Shown: positions 1 to 8,310 of the stretch, one piece after another
How positions within the stretch are numbered: position 1 is the first letter of the stretch
How the letters are laid out: every line of letters starts with the position of its first letter
Assembly: GCF_045807065.1 (NCBI RefSeq)
Contig: NZ_JBJMIE010000042.1
Span: 3,448-67,447, forward strand
Origin: Actinophytocola sp045807065
GTDB lineage: Bacteria > Actinomycetota > Actinomycetes > Mycobacteriales > Pseudonocardiaceae
Length of the DNA: 64,000 bases
Direction of reading: 5' to 3'
The notes under the pieces: model-generated
The model's database searches: none
The model's input: only the letters and a program-made list of their open reading frames with translations
Told to the model about the DNA's origin: nothing
Translations under genes and position numbers: made by a program

Positions 1-1425
1 GAGAACCTGGGCCTGGATCGTCGCGTCCAGCGCGGTGGTGGGCTCGTCCGCGACCAGTACTGCCGGCGAATTGGCCAGCGCAAGGGCGATCACGGCTCGC
101 TGGCGTAGGCCGCCGGACAGTGTGTGCGGGTAGGCCCGCACACGCTCTTCGGGGGCCGGCATACCCACCCGTCGCAGCGTCCGAATGGCCTGCACCTGTG
201 CGTCCTTCCTGGACAGGTGTTGATGTCGGCGGATCGACTCGACCAGGAGCGACCCGATGGTCCGCACCGGGTTGAGTGCCATCATCGGGTCCTGGAACAC
301 CATCGCGATCCGCGCGCCGCGTAACGAGCGCAACCGGCGTTCGTCCGCGCCGAGGATCTCCTCGCCCGTCACGCGCACCGAGCCGGTGACCACGCCGGGC
401 GGGGGCACGAGCCCCAACAGGCTCATCGCGAGCGTCGTCTTGCCGGCACCGGACTCGCCGACCAGACCGAGCGTCTCGCCCTGCCGTAGACACAGGCTGA
501 CGTCACGAACCACCGGACGGGGGCCGGTGCCGCCGGGAAAGGTCACCGTCAGCCCCCGCACCGTGATCGCCGCGGCGTCGTCCGGCTCGCCGATCGCTCT
601 TGATGGACCGGGGCCTGCTGTGCGCCGGCGGGGGAGCACTTGGCCGCGGATCGCGGAGTCGGTTCCGACGAGGTTGGCCGCGGTCACCGCCAGCACGATC
701 GCGATGCCGGGTCCGAGCAGCAGCCAGGGCGCGTCGACCAGGTGCGCGCGGCTGTCGGCGAGCATGTTGCCCCAGGTCGGTGTGCCGAGCGGGGCACCGA
801 GACCGAGGAACGAGAGGCCGGACTCCGCGATGATCACCTCGGCGAACTGCAGCGCGCACAGCACCCGCAGGGTCGCGCCCAGTGCCGGGAGCACGTGGGT
901 GACCAGGATGCGTGCCGACGCCGCGCCGGTCAGGCGTGCGACGAGCACGTAGGGGCGGGTCCGGACGCTGAGCGTCTCGGCGTAGGTCACCCGCGCGTAG
1001 CTGGGCCAGGTCACCAGGCCGAGCGTCAGCGCCAGCGGCCAGAACCCGTGACCGGCGAGCGCGACGACCACGACCGCGACCACCAGGTACGGGAAGGCGA
1101 TCATCAGGTCGATCAGCCTGGTCAACACGGCACGCGACCAGCCGGTGCGCCAGCCGGCAAGCAGCCCGACGAGCGTGCCGATGGCCGCGCCCACGATGGT
1201 CGCCACCAGGCTGATACCCAGGGACCACGGGAACCCCGCCAGCACCCGGGAGAGCACGTCGCGACCGAGTTGATCGGTGCCGAGCAGGTGCGAAGGCCAG
1301 TCCGGAGCCGCCAGCCGGTGCGGGAGGTCGGCGGCGTACGGGTTCGCGGGCGCCAGCACCGGCTGGATGACCGCGAGGACGCCGAGCAGCGCCGCGATGC
1401 CGAGGCCGACCCGCCGCCCGGTCAC
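1..1425 (-). CDS. Oligopeptide ABC transporter permease-ATPase fusion (DppC-DppD type), 3' end outside window
   Basis: One open frame of 475 codons runs from a GTG at 1425 to the left edge. Residues 1 to about 255 are a DppC-type inner-membrane permease (HLLGTDQLGRDV near the start, then the EAA-loop region). A short linker leads into an ABC ATPase with Walker A GESGAGKTT (about 323-331), the signature LSGGLRQR (about 435) and Walker B VLVADEP. The frame was followed codon by codon through the join at 600-660 and has no stop. The GTG overlaps the stop of the upstream permease (GTGA), so translation is coupled. Such permease-ATPase fusions are known in actinobacterial peptide/nickel importers. 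The role is energised uptake of peptides delivered by the lipoprotein at 2347-3894. The rest of the ATPase, and any second ATPase, lie outside the window. Confidence 0.9.
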   Translation of the reverse strand, partial: MTGRRVGLGIAALLGVLAVIQPVLAPANPYAADLPHRLAAPDWPSHLLGTDQLGRDVLSRVLAGFPWSLGISLVATIVGAAIGTLVGLLAGWRTGWSRAVLTRLIDLMIAFPYLVVAVVVVALAGHGFWPLALTLGLVTWPSYARVTYAETLSVRTRPYVLVARLTGAASARILVTHVLPALGATLRVLCALQFAEVIIAESGLSFLGLGAPLGTPTWGNMLADSRAHLVDAPWLLLGPGIAIVLAVTAANLVGTDSAIRGQVLPRRRTAGPGPSRAIGEPDDAAAITVRGLTVTFPGGTGPRPVVRDVSLCLRQGETLGLVGESGAGKTTLAMSLLGLVPPPGVVTGSVRVTGEEILGADERRLRSLRGARIAMVFQDPMMALNPVRTIGSLLVESIRRHQHLSRKDAQVQAIRTLRRVGMPAPEERVRAYPHTLSGGLRQRAVIALALANSPAVLVADEPTTALDATIQAQVL

Positions 1426-2342
1426 GATGCGCTCCGCAGGCGTGGGTCGAGCATCCGGAACACCAGGTCCAGCCCGGTGTTGACGACGAACACGCCGACG
1501 GCGACGACGACGACGGTGGCCTGGACCACCGGGAAGTCCAGCCGGGTGACCGCCTCGACCAGCAGCCGGCCGAGCCCCGGCCAGCCGAAGATGACCTCGG
1601 TGAGCAGGGCACCGGAGATGAGGTAGGCGAACTGGGTGCCGATGACGGCGACCGTGGCCAGCAGGGCGTTGGGCAGCACGTGCCTGACGAGCAGGGCCGC
1701 ACCGCCGGCACCGGTCGCCAACGCGGTACGAACGTAGTCCTCGCGCATGGCTTCGGCGACGTTGGTAGCCACGATCCGGATCAGTTGCGGAGCAAGGAAA
1801 GCAGCCAGCGTCAGCGACGGCAGCACCCAGCTGCCCGGTCCGGCGGCGCCGATCGAGGGCAGCCAGCGCAGGTCGACGGCGAAGACCTGGATGAGCAGGA
1901 GGCCGACGACATAGGCGGGTACGGCCTGGGCGACGAAGACGCCCGAACTGACCACCCGGCGGCCGATGGAGCCGGTGCGGGCACCAAGCCAGGTACCCAC
2001 CACGACGGCGAGCACCGCGTCGACGGTGATCGCGGTGGCCGCCAGCGACAGGGTCGGGGTGATCCGGGCGAACACCAGGTCCAGGGCAGGTTGACCGGTG
2101 GCCAGTGACGTGCCGAGGTCTCCGGTCAGGACGTTGCCGACGAACGTCGCGTACTGCGCCGGCAAGGGTCGGTCCAGCCCGTAGTGGGCGCTGATCCGGG
2201 CCACCGCGTCCGGGGTGGGGTCCGAGCCGGCGAGCACGACGGCCGGATCACCGGTCAGCCGTAGCACGAAGAACAGCACCGTCGAAATGAGGATCAGCAG
2301 GATCGCCAACTGCGCGGCGCGGTTGAGCAGGACGCGCGCCAC
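1422..2342 (-). CDS. Oligopeptide ABC transporter permease, DppB type
   Basis: 306 residues beginning at a GTG. An N-terminal membrane helix (residues about 9-28) is followed by the typical DppB periplasmic segment and a BPD_transp_1 domain with about five more helices. The family hallmarks are a LRLTGDPA stretch after the first helix, a HYGLDRPLPAQY segment and an EAA-type loop near EAMREDYVRTA. It forms the membrane channel together with the fused permease-ATPase, whose start codon overlaps this stop. It begins 4 nt after the stop of the binding protein, so the three genes form one operon. Substrate identity (di- or oligopeptide, nickel) cannot be read from the sequence. Confidence 0.93.
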   Translation of the reverse strand: MARVLLNRAAQLAILLILISTVLFFVLRLTGDPAVVLAGSDPTPDAVARISAHYGLDRPLPAQYATFVGNVLTGDLGTSLATGQPALDLVFARITPTLSLAATAITVDAVLAVVVGTWLGARTGSIGRRVVSSGVFVAQAVPAYVVGLLLIQVFAVDLRWLPSIGAAGPGSWVLPSLTLAAFLAPQLIRIVATNVAEAMREDYVRTALATGAGGAALLVRHVLPNALLATVAVIGTQFAYLISGALLTEVIFGWPGLGRLLVEAVTRLDFPVVQATVVVVAVGVFVVNTGLDLVFRMLDPRLRSAS

Positions 2343-2346
2343 GTCG

Positions 2347-3894
2347 CTACGAGCCCACGGTCAGCTCGTGGTAGTTGATCACCCGGTTGACGTCGTGGTA
2401 GCCCTTGACCCCACCGGCGGTCGCGTTGAGGTCGATCTGTTCGACCAGCAGCAGGCTTGGTGGGTTGTCGTGCGCTGCCCTGGCCAGGTCAGCGAGCAGC
2501 GTTGCCCGCCGTCCGGTGTCGAATTCGGTGCTCGCCTTGGCCTGTAACGGCATTACCGCCTCGTCGCAGAAGAACGCCGGCGTCTTCGCGCAGGAGAACA
2601 GGGCGTACGGACGGGAGGCGTCCAGGATCGGTGCGGTATTCCAGGACAACCCGAACGCGGGCGTGTCCCAGGTGCCCTTGGTGTACTTGTCCAGCCAGGC
2701 CGCGAACTGCACCTGACGCAACGTCACCCGCACCCCGACTTTGGCCAGGTCGGCCGCCATCGCCTGGTAGATCTCCGCGTCGGCGGGGTAGGTGCCGACC
2801 ACGACCTCGGCGGGCAGCGCGAAACCACTGCCTACGCCCGCCTCGGCCAACAGCCGTCTGGCCTTCGCCGGGTCGTAGGGATACGGTTTGACGTCCTCGG
2901 CGTAGCCGAAGGCACCGGGGGTGGCGCCCTGGCTCGCCGGCCGGCCAAGCCCGGCCATGACGTTGTCCACAATGGAGTTCTTGTCTACGGCGTAGTTGAG
3001 CGCCTGTCGCACTCGCCGGTCGCTCAGCGGTGTGCTGCCCCTGGTCGTGACGAACGCCAGGGACATCACCTGCGGGGCCGGGGTGACCTGGACTGTGGCG
3101 CCAGCCGCGGTGATCCGTGCCTGTTGGTCAGGGGACAGGCCGAGTACCAGGTCGAGCTGGCCGGACTGCAGAGCCTGCAGGCGGGCCGCCGGCTCACCAA
3201 TTTCGGTGATCTCGAGTCGAGGCACCACGGGTCTACGCCAGGAGCCGTTGAAGCCGGTGAAGGTCACCTTTCCCGGATTCCACGACTCGACCTGATAAGA
3301 ACCGGAACCCACCGGACTGGCGGCGAACCCTCCCGGGCCCCGCTCGGCCCAGGCTTTCGGCGCGACGATGTACATCGTGGCAATCCGGTTCGGCAGGATC
3401 GGATCCGGCGCCGCTGTGGTGAACTCGACCTCGGTTGCGGAGACCGCCCGGCTCGCGCTCAGCGTGAGCAGCTCTTTCCCGACGACGGTGGCCCTGCCCG
3501 GGTCGGAGTGAAGATAGTCGAACGTGGCCACGACCGCGGCGGCGTCGAGCTTCTCGCCGTCGCTGAACCTCAGACCGGAACGCAGGGTGAACGTCCACGT
3601 CGTGCGGCTGGTCGACGCCCACTTCCGCGCCAAAGCAGGGGCCGGTTCGCCGTTCGCGTTCACCACGGTGAGCGCATCGAACATCGGCGACCAGGTGTAG
3701 ATGCTCGGAGAGCCCACTGCACTGAACGGATTTCCCTGACCCGGCGGCAAGGTCTGGACCCCGACACGCAGCACCCCGGCCGTCGCGGCGTCGCCACCCT
3801 CGCCGTCGGAACCGCAGCCGGACATCATCAGCATGCCGATCGACAACACGACGATGAATCGGCGACAGCCAGGACCTGTCGAGGAACACAGCAT
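2347..3894 (-). CDS. Peptide-type ABC transporter substrate-binding lipoprotein (SBP family 5)
   Basis: 515 residues with a lipoprotein signal ending in the lipobox MMSGC, giving lipidated Cys27. The mature part follows the SBP_bac_5 (DppA/OppA) pattern: a WTFTLRSGLRFSDGE block near residue 100, an alternating domain I/II layout and usual family length. It captures substrate outside the membrane and hands it to the permeases encoded directly downstream. It is the first gene of the operon; the next gene starts 4 nt after its stop. The 66 nt up to the VOC gene stop hold the promoter but no clear operator. Confidence 0.92.
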   Translation of the reverse strand: MLCSSTGPGCRRFIVVLSIGMLMMSGCGSDGEGGDAATAGVLRVGVQTLPPGQGNPFSAVGSPSIYTWSPMFDALTVVNANGEPAPALARKWASTSRTTWTFTLRSGLRFSDGEKLDAAAVVATFDYLHSDPGRATVVGKELLTLSASRAVSATEVEFTTAAPDPILPNRIATMYIVAPKAWAERGPGGFAASPVGSGSYQVESWNPGKVTFTGFNGSWRRPVVPRLEITEIGEPAARLQALQSGQLDLVLGLSPDQQARITAAGATVQVTPAPQVMSLAFVTTRGSTPLSDRRVRQALNYAVDKNSIVDNVMAGLGRPASQGATPGAFGYAEDVKPYPYDPAKARRLLAEAGVGSGFALPAEVVVGTYPADAEIYQAMAADLAKVGVRVTLRQVQFAAWLDKYTKGTWDTPAFGLSWNTAPILDASRPYALFSCAKTPAFFCDEAVMPLQAKASTEFDTGRRATLLADLARAAHDNPPSLLLVEQIDLNATAGGVKGYHDVNRVINYHELTVGS

Positions 3895-3960
3895 CGGTAA
3901 CTCCCTCGTTCGCCCGACCCGTCGCCGCGAGAGAAACGCTAGCCAGTATTCATCATCAAC

Positions 3961-4815
3961 TCAACGAAAGGCCGACGGCCGCAACTCGAGAATCGCACCG
4001 TCCGGGGTCACCAGCACGCGCGGCGCGCTTTTCGGCGCATCGACGACGACCACGGCGACTCCCGGCGGAAGGGCACCGGACAGCACCGGACGCCGGACAG
4101 CCAGCGGCGGATACTGGTTGATCTCAACCAGGTTCCGTCCAGCCAGCTGAACCGAGCTGAGCCGGTGCACGGCGGACGCGGGCAACCCGAATGCCTGGTT
4201 GAGCACACCGATCGCACCGAACCGGTCCGAACAGCGGCGCACCGAAAACGTTTCCTCCCACCAGGTCCGAGCCAGCTCCAGATCCTCGGCGGCATACACG
4301 ACGCCGTAGACACCATCCACCGCACCAACACCAGGATCCGGCCGGCCCGGCAACTCGAACGGCGGCAGCTCGCCGCGAATCTCAGTCAGGTACAACACCT
4401 CGCCGGTCGGCCCTGCCACCTGGGCCGACCGCAGCACTGCTCCCGCCCTGCCGGTCAGCGGCGCCGGCGCGCGCAGCGTCGTGAACCCCGCGCCAAGGCC
4501 AGCGAACACCACATCGACGTCAGCCACCGACAACTCCAGCGCCGCCCAGCCAAAACTGCGCATCGGCAGGTAGCCAGGTGTGGCCGCGCCCTCCACCATC
4601 TGGATCACACCACCCACGCCGCTCGCCGAGGCAACCGTCACGTACGGCGCGCCCGCCACAGCCGGCGCAAGCCAGCGTGCCGCAGTCCGATCATCGATCA
4701 CGCCGACGGCCACGACACCGAACCCGAGCCCGTCCCGGTAAGCAGTGACACTCCGCTCGAGATCGCCGGTGCTCACCACAACCGAGCGAATCGGCCCCAC
4801 CCTGGGAATTCTCAC
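3961..4815 (-). CDS. VOC (glyoxalase/bleomycin-resistance fold) family protein
   Basis: 284 residues from a GTG at 4815, closely preceded by a GGAAG ribosome site. Length and internal symmetry fit two vicinal-oxygen-chelate domains: the first begins with a strand around RSVVVSTGDLERSVTAY and the second around YGVVYAAEDLELARTWW. The VOC fold covers glyoxalases, dioxygenases and antibiotic-binding proteins; the metal ligands are not clear enough to choose among them. It lies upstream of the peptide ABC operon on the same strand, 66 nt away, and may be co-transcribed with it. Confidence 0.7.
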   Translation of the reverse strand: MRIPRVGPIRSVVVSTGDLERSVTAYRDGLGFGVVAVGVIDDRTAARWLAPAVAGAPYVTVASASGVGGVIQMVEGAATPGYLPMRSFGWAALELSVADVDVVFAGLGAGFTTLRAPAPLTGRAGAVLRSAQVAGPTGEVLYLTEIRGELPPFELPGRPDPGVGAVDGVYGVVYAAEDLELARTWWEETFSVRRCSDRFGAIGVLNQAFGLPASAVHRLSSVQLAGRNLVEINQYPPLAVRRPVLSGALPPGVAVVVVDAPKSAPRVLVTPDGAILELRPSAFR

Positions 4816-4869
4816 CTTCCCACAACTAGCAGGGACAATGGCTGGTGTGAACCCGTCCTGGTGAGGAGA

Positions 4870-5330
4870 TCATGCACTAGACGGGATTGTTTGGCCAAAA
4901 ATGATGTGGACCGGGAGGCCGCCGGTGACGGCCTCCGTGGCAAACATCCGCCGGAAGTCGTGGGGCCGGTAACGCAGCGGTTCGTTGTCGGCGGCTGTCA
5001 AGCTGGTGTGGCCGAGGGCCTGGTCGAGCAACTTGTAAATGGTGGTATCGCGTGGGACTTCCCACTTCCAGCCGTTGGGCTTGTGCTGGAACAGGTGCAG
5101 TAACGGTGGGCCGACCACGTGTTCGTGGTGTCGTAACGCCCGGTCAGGGGAATGGTGCTGTCGTTGTCGTGACGGAGCCGGTGCAGCCACACGAACGACT
5201 CCTGTTTGGCCGGCAGCCACTGCTCGGCCTCGATCCCTTGCGGATCACCCGCACGAGCTGGTCGTCCCAGTGCAGGTCAACTCCGCTAAGTGCGGGCAGG
5301 CACCGGGCCATTCCGGAACGGTACTGAGGG
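4870..5330 (-). pseudogene. Remnant of a tyrosine-type site-specific recombinase (integrase)
   Basis: On the minus strand, pieces of one integrase catalytic domain lie in three frames. The first, near 5250-5290, reads LHWDDQLVRVIRKGSR. After a shift near 5225 comes a WLPAKQESFVWLHRLRHDN segment. The final piece (about 5130-4875) contains KPNGWKWEVP, GHTSLT and the H-x-x-R box PHDFRRMFATEAVTGG. The order matches the C-terminal half of actinobacterial integrases. The N-terminal half, and the active-site tyrosine region after HIIFGQ, are missing or altered, and at least two frameshifts separate the parts. It is a dead relic of a past integration; no matching attachment repeats or cargo boundary were seen nearby. 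Confidence 0.75.
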
Positions 5331-5428
5331 GCGCCGCGCCGAGCGGTGCCCCTCACCATCACTCGGTAGTACAGGCATCCGTTCTGCCTTCTTGCCGGGA
5401 CGCCCCGGCAAGGAGGCACGGCAAGAAC

Positions 5429-6499
5429 TCAGGTGTTGCCCCACGTTCGAACCCGCTGTTCGCCGTCGTTGGTGCACGGGGCGGCGCCGGAGTAGGTGAG
5501 GCTGCCGACGATCATGGCCCAGTTCGACAGGGAGGCGCCGTCGTAGCCGGAGATGTTGTCGTTCTCGTGGAAGAGGTTGCCTTGTGACGCGCACTCGCGC
5601 GGGTGTGTCGAGTCGACGCAGCCGGTGCTGGTGTCGCAGAACCAGTCCGAGAACTGGCCCTTCTGGCCGGTGCGTTCGAGGACGTTGCCGTAGATGTCGT
5701 TGTGGTTGCTGTCGTTGCGGGCGCGGACCGGGTCGCCGCTGACATAGGCGAACTCGTTGTTGACGATGACGTTGTCGCTGCTGTGGTGCGCGATGTACAC
5801 GCCGTGCAGCAGCGCCGTCTGGCTGCCGGTGTTCTCCAGGTGCACGAAATGGTTGTCCTGTATGACGTTCCCGCTGGAGTTCACCAGGTCCACGCCGCCG
5901 TAGGCGTAGCCGGCCGACGACCACTTGGAGCCGATGTCGACCAGTTCCATGCCGAAGACCTTGTTGTGGTTGAAGCCCGCGTCCGCCGGGACGCGGAGGC
6001 CGTCCACGGTCTGGTAGCGGCCCGCCAGGGCGATTCCGCCCTCGCTGTAGCGTTCCACCCGCAGATAGTAGAACCGCAGGCCGCCGTCGCCGCCCTGCGG
6101 CATGGTGTCGGGCATCTTGCCTCGCAACCAGTACCCCGCCGTGCCGTTGCCGCGGAAGACGGGGCGTCCCGCGATGTCGTCGACTCCGTCGCCGTACTCG
6201 TAGTCGGTCGGCATGAAGTTCACGGTGTGGCCCGGCACGATGTAGGTCCAGGTGGTCGTCGGGGCGGTGTAGGTGCCCTGCTTGATCCGGACCTCGACAT
6301 CTGTCTGTGGCTGCGCCGCGGTCAGCACCTCCTGTGCCCGGGTCAGGGTCCTCACCGGCGCCGAGGCGCTCAGCCCGGAGTTGGTGTCCGACCCCGCGGG
6401 GTCCAGGAACACCTGGAACGCATCGGCGGGCTCCGCTGTGGCTTGACCAGCCCCGCTGAGCAGAAGCGTCAGCACAGCCGCGATCACGGTCGCGCGCAT
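5429..6499 (-). CDS. Secreted right-handed beta-helix protein
   Basis: 356 residues, ATG preceded by CAGGAGAC. A Sec signal peptide (hydrophobic core around residues 5-18, cleavage near ATA-EP) is followed by a YG/GTY-type start of a parallel beta-helix. Repeated N-x-V-x-x-N rungs (for example SDNVIVNNEF, NHNDIYGNV, QGNLFHENDN) continue to the C-terminus. This fold is typical of pectate-lyase-like and other polysaccharide-active or polymer-binding exoproteins. Four cysteines in the C-terminal third (around FCDTSTGC and ASQ/APC) probably form disulphides. No catalytic set can be assigned, so substrate is unknown. It appears monocistronic. Confidence 0.75.
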   Translation of the reverse strand: MRATVIAAVLTLLLSGAGQATAEPADAFQVFLDPAGSDTNSGLSASAPVRTLTRAQEVLTAAQPQTDVEVRIKQGTYTAPTTTWTYIVPGHTVNFMPTDYEYGDGVDDIAGRPVFRGNGTAGYWLRGKMPDTMPQGGDGGLRFYYLRVERYSEGGIALAGRYQTVDGLRVPADAGFNHNKVFGMELVDIGSKWSSAGYAYGGVDLVNSSGNVIQDNHFVHLENTGSQTALLHGVYIAHHSSDNVIVNNEFAYVSGDPVRARNDSNHNDIYGNVLERTGQKGQFSDWFCDTSTGCVDSTHPRECASQGNLFHENDNISGYDGASLSNWAMIVGSLTYSGAAPCTNDGEQRVRTWGNT

Positions 6500-6897
6500 C
6501 GTTGTCTCCTGTCTGGTTCACGGCTCATGACGCCGTGTCTAGCGCGCGATGCGTTGTCCGGCTTCGTGGTTCGGACGCCGGACATCAGGGACCGGACAAC
6601 GGGTCAGCCGCAGGCGGGGTGGAAGGGCGCTTCGGGGTCGACGACATCGGAGAGCTTCGCCTTGGTAGCACCCCGTCAAGCTCGGCGATGGCCGGGTTGT
6701 AGGCGCCTTTCTGCAGCCTGAAGTTGGCGGCGGTAAGACCTGCCGAGGCGGCCGTCACGTGAATGCTCAGCGCGGCAGCCGCGTTCATCATGACCCGCTC
6801 AGGACAGCCCATGACACCCGGTCCAGACTCGCGCACGCTACCCGTCCACGAAACTTCCGACCGGCGGCGCGTGGGGGTTTGCGCCATCATTCGGGGT
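6500..6897. other. Intergenic region without a confident gene
   Basis: About 400 nt between the beta-helix gene and the DUF4177 gene. On the minus strand 6585-6791 is a 68-codon open frame starting with two ATG codons and containing a segment SAGLTAANFRLQKGAYNPA. Its composition is plausible for a peptide, but no ribosome site or family match supports it. Promoters for the two flanking genes must lie here; no clear -35/-10 pair or palindrome was found. Confidence 0.3.
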
Positions 6898-7107
6898 ATG
6901 GCGGAAAAGTACGAGTACAAGGTTGTCGAGCTTCGGGAGAAGCTGCTCGGCGGCAAGATGTCCGGCGCGAAGCTCGAAAGCGTGCTCAACGAGCACGCGG
7001 CGAAGGGTTGGCAACTGAAGGCCATCACGGCCACGGAGGTGAAGGGCCGCATCGGGCCGGGAGGTGTTGACGGGGTCCTGGTCACCTTCGAACGCAGGGC
7101 GGGCTGA
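6898..7107 (+). CDS. DUF4177 domain protein
   Basis: 69 residues from ATG 6898. The sequence starts EKYEYKVVELREK and continues with a LNEHAAKGWQLKAI segment and a C-terminal strand GVLVTFER, which is the whole DUF4177 pattern: a small alpha/beta protein of about 60 residues found widely in Gram-positive bacteria, function unknown. A longer reading from 6763 would add 45 residues without family similarity, so the shorter start is preferred. It stands alone, convergent with the gene at 7128-7589. Confidence 0.8.
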   Translation: MAEKYEYKVVELREKLLGGKMSGAKLESVLNEHAAKGWQLKAITATEVKGRIGPGGVDGVLVTFERRAG

Positions 7108-7127
7108 GCAGCACGCCGCCCCCGGGG

Positions 7128-7589
7128 TCAGTACTCGTTCTTGATGACGAAGTAGGAGCCGCGGATGGTTCCGGCCAGCTTCGACTTCTGTCGGGCGAAC
7201 TTGAACGAGGAGAGTTCGGCGGGGACCTCCATCCCGTCGGAGAGTTTGAAGCCGACGGCTCGTTTGCCGGAGTCTTCGAGGGTGTACATCACGTTGATCG
7301 ACAGGCCGTTCTCGTAGAACACGTATGCCATCCGGATGTTCTCGACCTCGAACGCGGTCGCTTCGAGCGGGCGGGCGGAGATCTCGATGCCGCGTTCCTC
7401 CTTGAGGATCCGGGCCACCCAGTCGATGGTCGGCCCGGCGTCGCTCGCGGGCTCGACCGTGAAGACGTGGTCGTACTTGTTCTTGAAGTACCGGGCCTCG
7501 TTCGCCCGCAGGCCGGCGAGCGCGGGCGCGACCGGCGACGACTCCAGGCCGACGGTCGACACGGTGTCGAAGTCCACGGCATGGGGCAT
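7128..7589 (-). CDS. Hypothetical protein, 153 residues
   Basis: ATG at 7589 has a strong ribosome site (CCGGAGGAG, 6 nt upstream). The protein has no signal peptide or membrane helix. It is alpha/beta in character, with charged segments such as FKNKYDHVFTVEP and a C-terminal FKFARQKSKLAGTIRGSYF. I do not recognise a family. It is convergent with the DUF4177 gene and lies 70 nt downstream of the TetR gene on the same strand, so it could be transcribed with that regulator. Confidence 0.6.
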   Translation of the reverse strand: MPHAVDFDTVSTVGLESSPVAPALAGLRANEARYFKNKYDHVFTVEPASDAGPTIDWVARILKEERGIEISARPLEATAFEVENIRMAYVFYENGLSINVMYTLEDSGKRAVGFKLSDGMEVPAELSSFKFARQKSKLAGTIRGSYFVIKNEY

Positions 7590-7659
7590 GTCCAGCTCCT
7601 CCGGTCGGATTCAGCGTATGCGCTGGTAGCGAAGGTACGCGAGGCGGGACGCGCGTGCC

Positions 7660-8220
7660 TCACGACGGCAGGAAGATCGTCGTCGCCTCGTCGGCGAGTG
7701 CGGCGGAGTTGGGGGCGTCCGGGTCGGTCTGCGCCAGGTGCAGCAGTCCGAGGATGGCCGCGTAGGCGACCCGCGCCCGGGACACCGCCCGGTCCGGCGG
7801 TAGGCCGAGCTCGCGGTACGTGCGGGCCAGGAGGTCCAGCCGGGCCCGGTTCACCTGGCGGACCGCGTTCCTGACCCGGGGGTCGTTGCGGTCGCCGAGC
7901 AGACTCAGGTGCACCGATGGGGCCAGCGGCTGGACGGCGTGCACGACCGTGGTGAGCAGGTCGCGCAACCGCTGCGCCGGATCGGTGATCGCGGCGAGCT
8001 CGGCGAGCCCCTCGTCGCCGTGGGTTCGTACCCACTCGGCGAGCGCGGCCGTGACCAGCTCGTCGCGGTTCCGGTAGTGCGCGTAGAAACTGCCCTTGGT
8101 CACGCCGAGTGTCCGCGCCAGCGGTTCGACCGCGACCGCGGCCAGCCCGCCGTCCGCGATCGCCTTCAGCGCGGCCCGCGCCCAGTCCCGGGCGGACAGC
8201 CGGGTCGACTCGCTCACCAC
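7660..8220 (-). CDS. TetR family transcriptional repressor
   Basis: 186 residues from GTG 8220 (a second GTG follows directly). The N-terminal TetR helix-turn-helix is complete: ARAALKAIADGGLAAVAVE, then LGVTKGSFYAHYRNRDEL (residues about 28-47). The ligand domain is helical, with a DPAQRLRDLL segment typical of one actinobacterial TetR group. It is transcribed away from the cupin gene, and three inverted repeats lie in the 90 nt between their starts, so it most likely represses itself and the cupin gene. The inducer is unknown. Confidence 0.9.
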   Translation of the reverse strand: MVSESTRLSARDWARAALKAIADGGLAAVAVEPLARTLGVTKGSFYAHYRNRDELVTAALAEWVRTHGDEGLAELAAITDPAQRLRDLLTTVVHAVQPLAPSVHLSLLGDRNDPRVRNAVRQVNRARLDLLARTYRELGLPPDRAVSRARVAYAAILGLLHLAQTDPDAPNSAALADEATTIFLPS

Positions 8221-8230
8221 GGGCCACAGG

Positions 8231-8296
8231 ATACGCGTGCGTATTGACGGTCCCGCCAGCGCTGGATACGGTACCGTATCAATACGGTGGCGTATT
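8231..8296. promoter_or_regulatory. Three palindromic TetR operators
   Basis: Three related inverted repeats with an ATACG/CGTAT core lie in the divergent tetR-cupin intergenic region. 8231-8244 is ATACGC-GT-GCGTAT. 8265-8280 is GATACGGTACCGTATC, a perfect 16-bp palindrome. 8281-8296 is AATACG-GTGG-CGTATT. The last two abut. The first lies 10 nt upstream of the tetR start, so binding can block both directions. This spacing and symmetry fit a TetR dimer site. Confidence 0.8.
8244..8272 (+). promoter_or_regulatory. Sigma-70 type promoter of the cupin gene
   Basis: TTGACG (8244-8249) and TACGGT (8267-8272) are separated by 17 nt, a good housekeeping-type promoter pointing at the cupin gene. The -10 hexamer lies inside the perfect palindrome at 8265-8280, so repressor and polymerase would compete directly. 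Confidence 0.6.
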
Positions 8297-8310
8297 AAGG
8301 AGTGGAGCGC

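Noticed and set aside
640..1626. Plus-strand frame of 328 codons over the peptide permeases
   Set aside because: Composition is Arg/Gln/Glu/His-rich with no family pattern; the opposite strand encodes clear ABC permeases.
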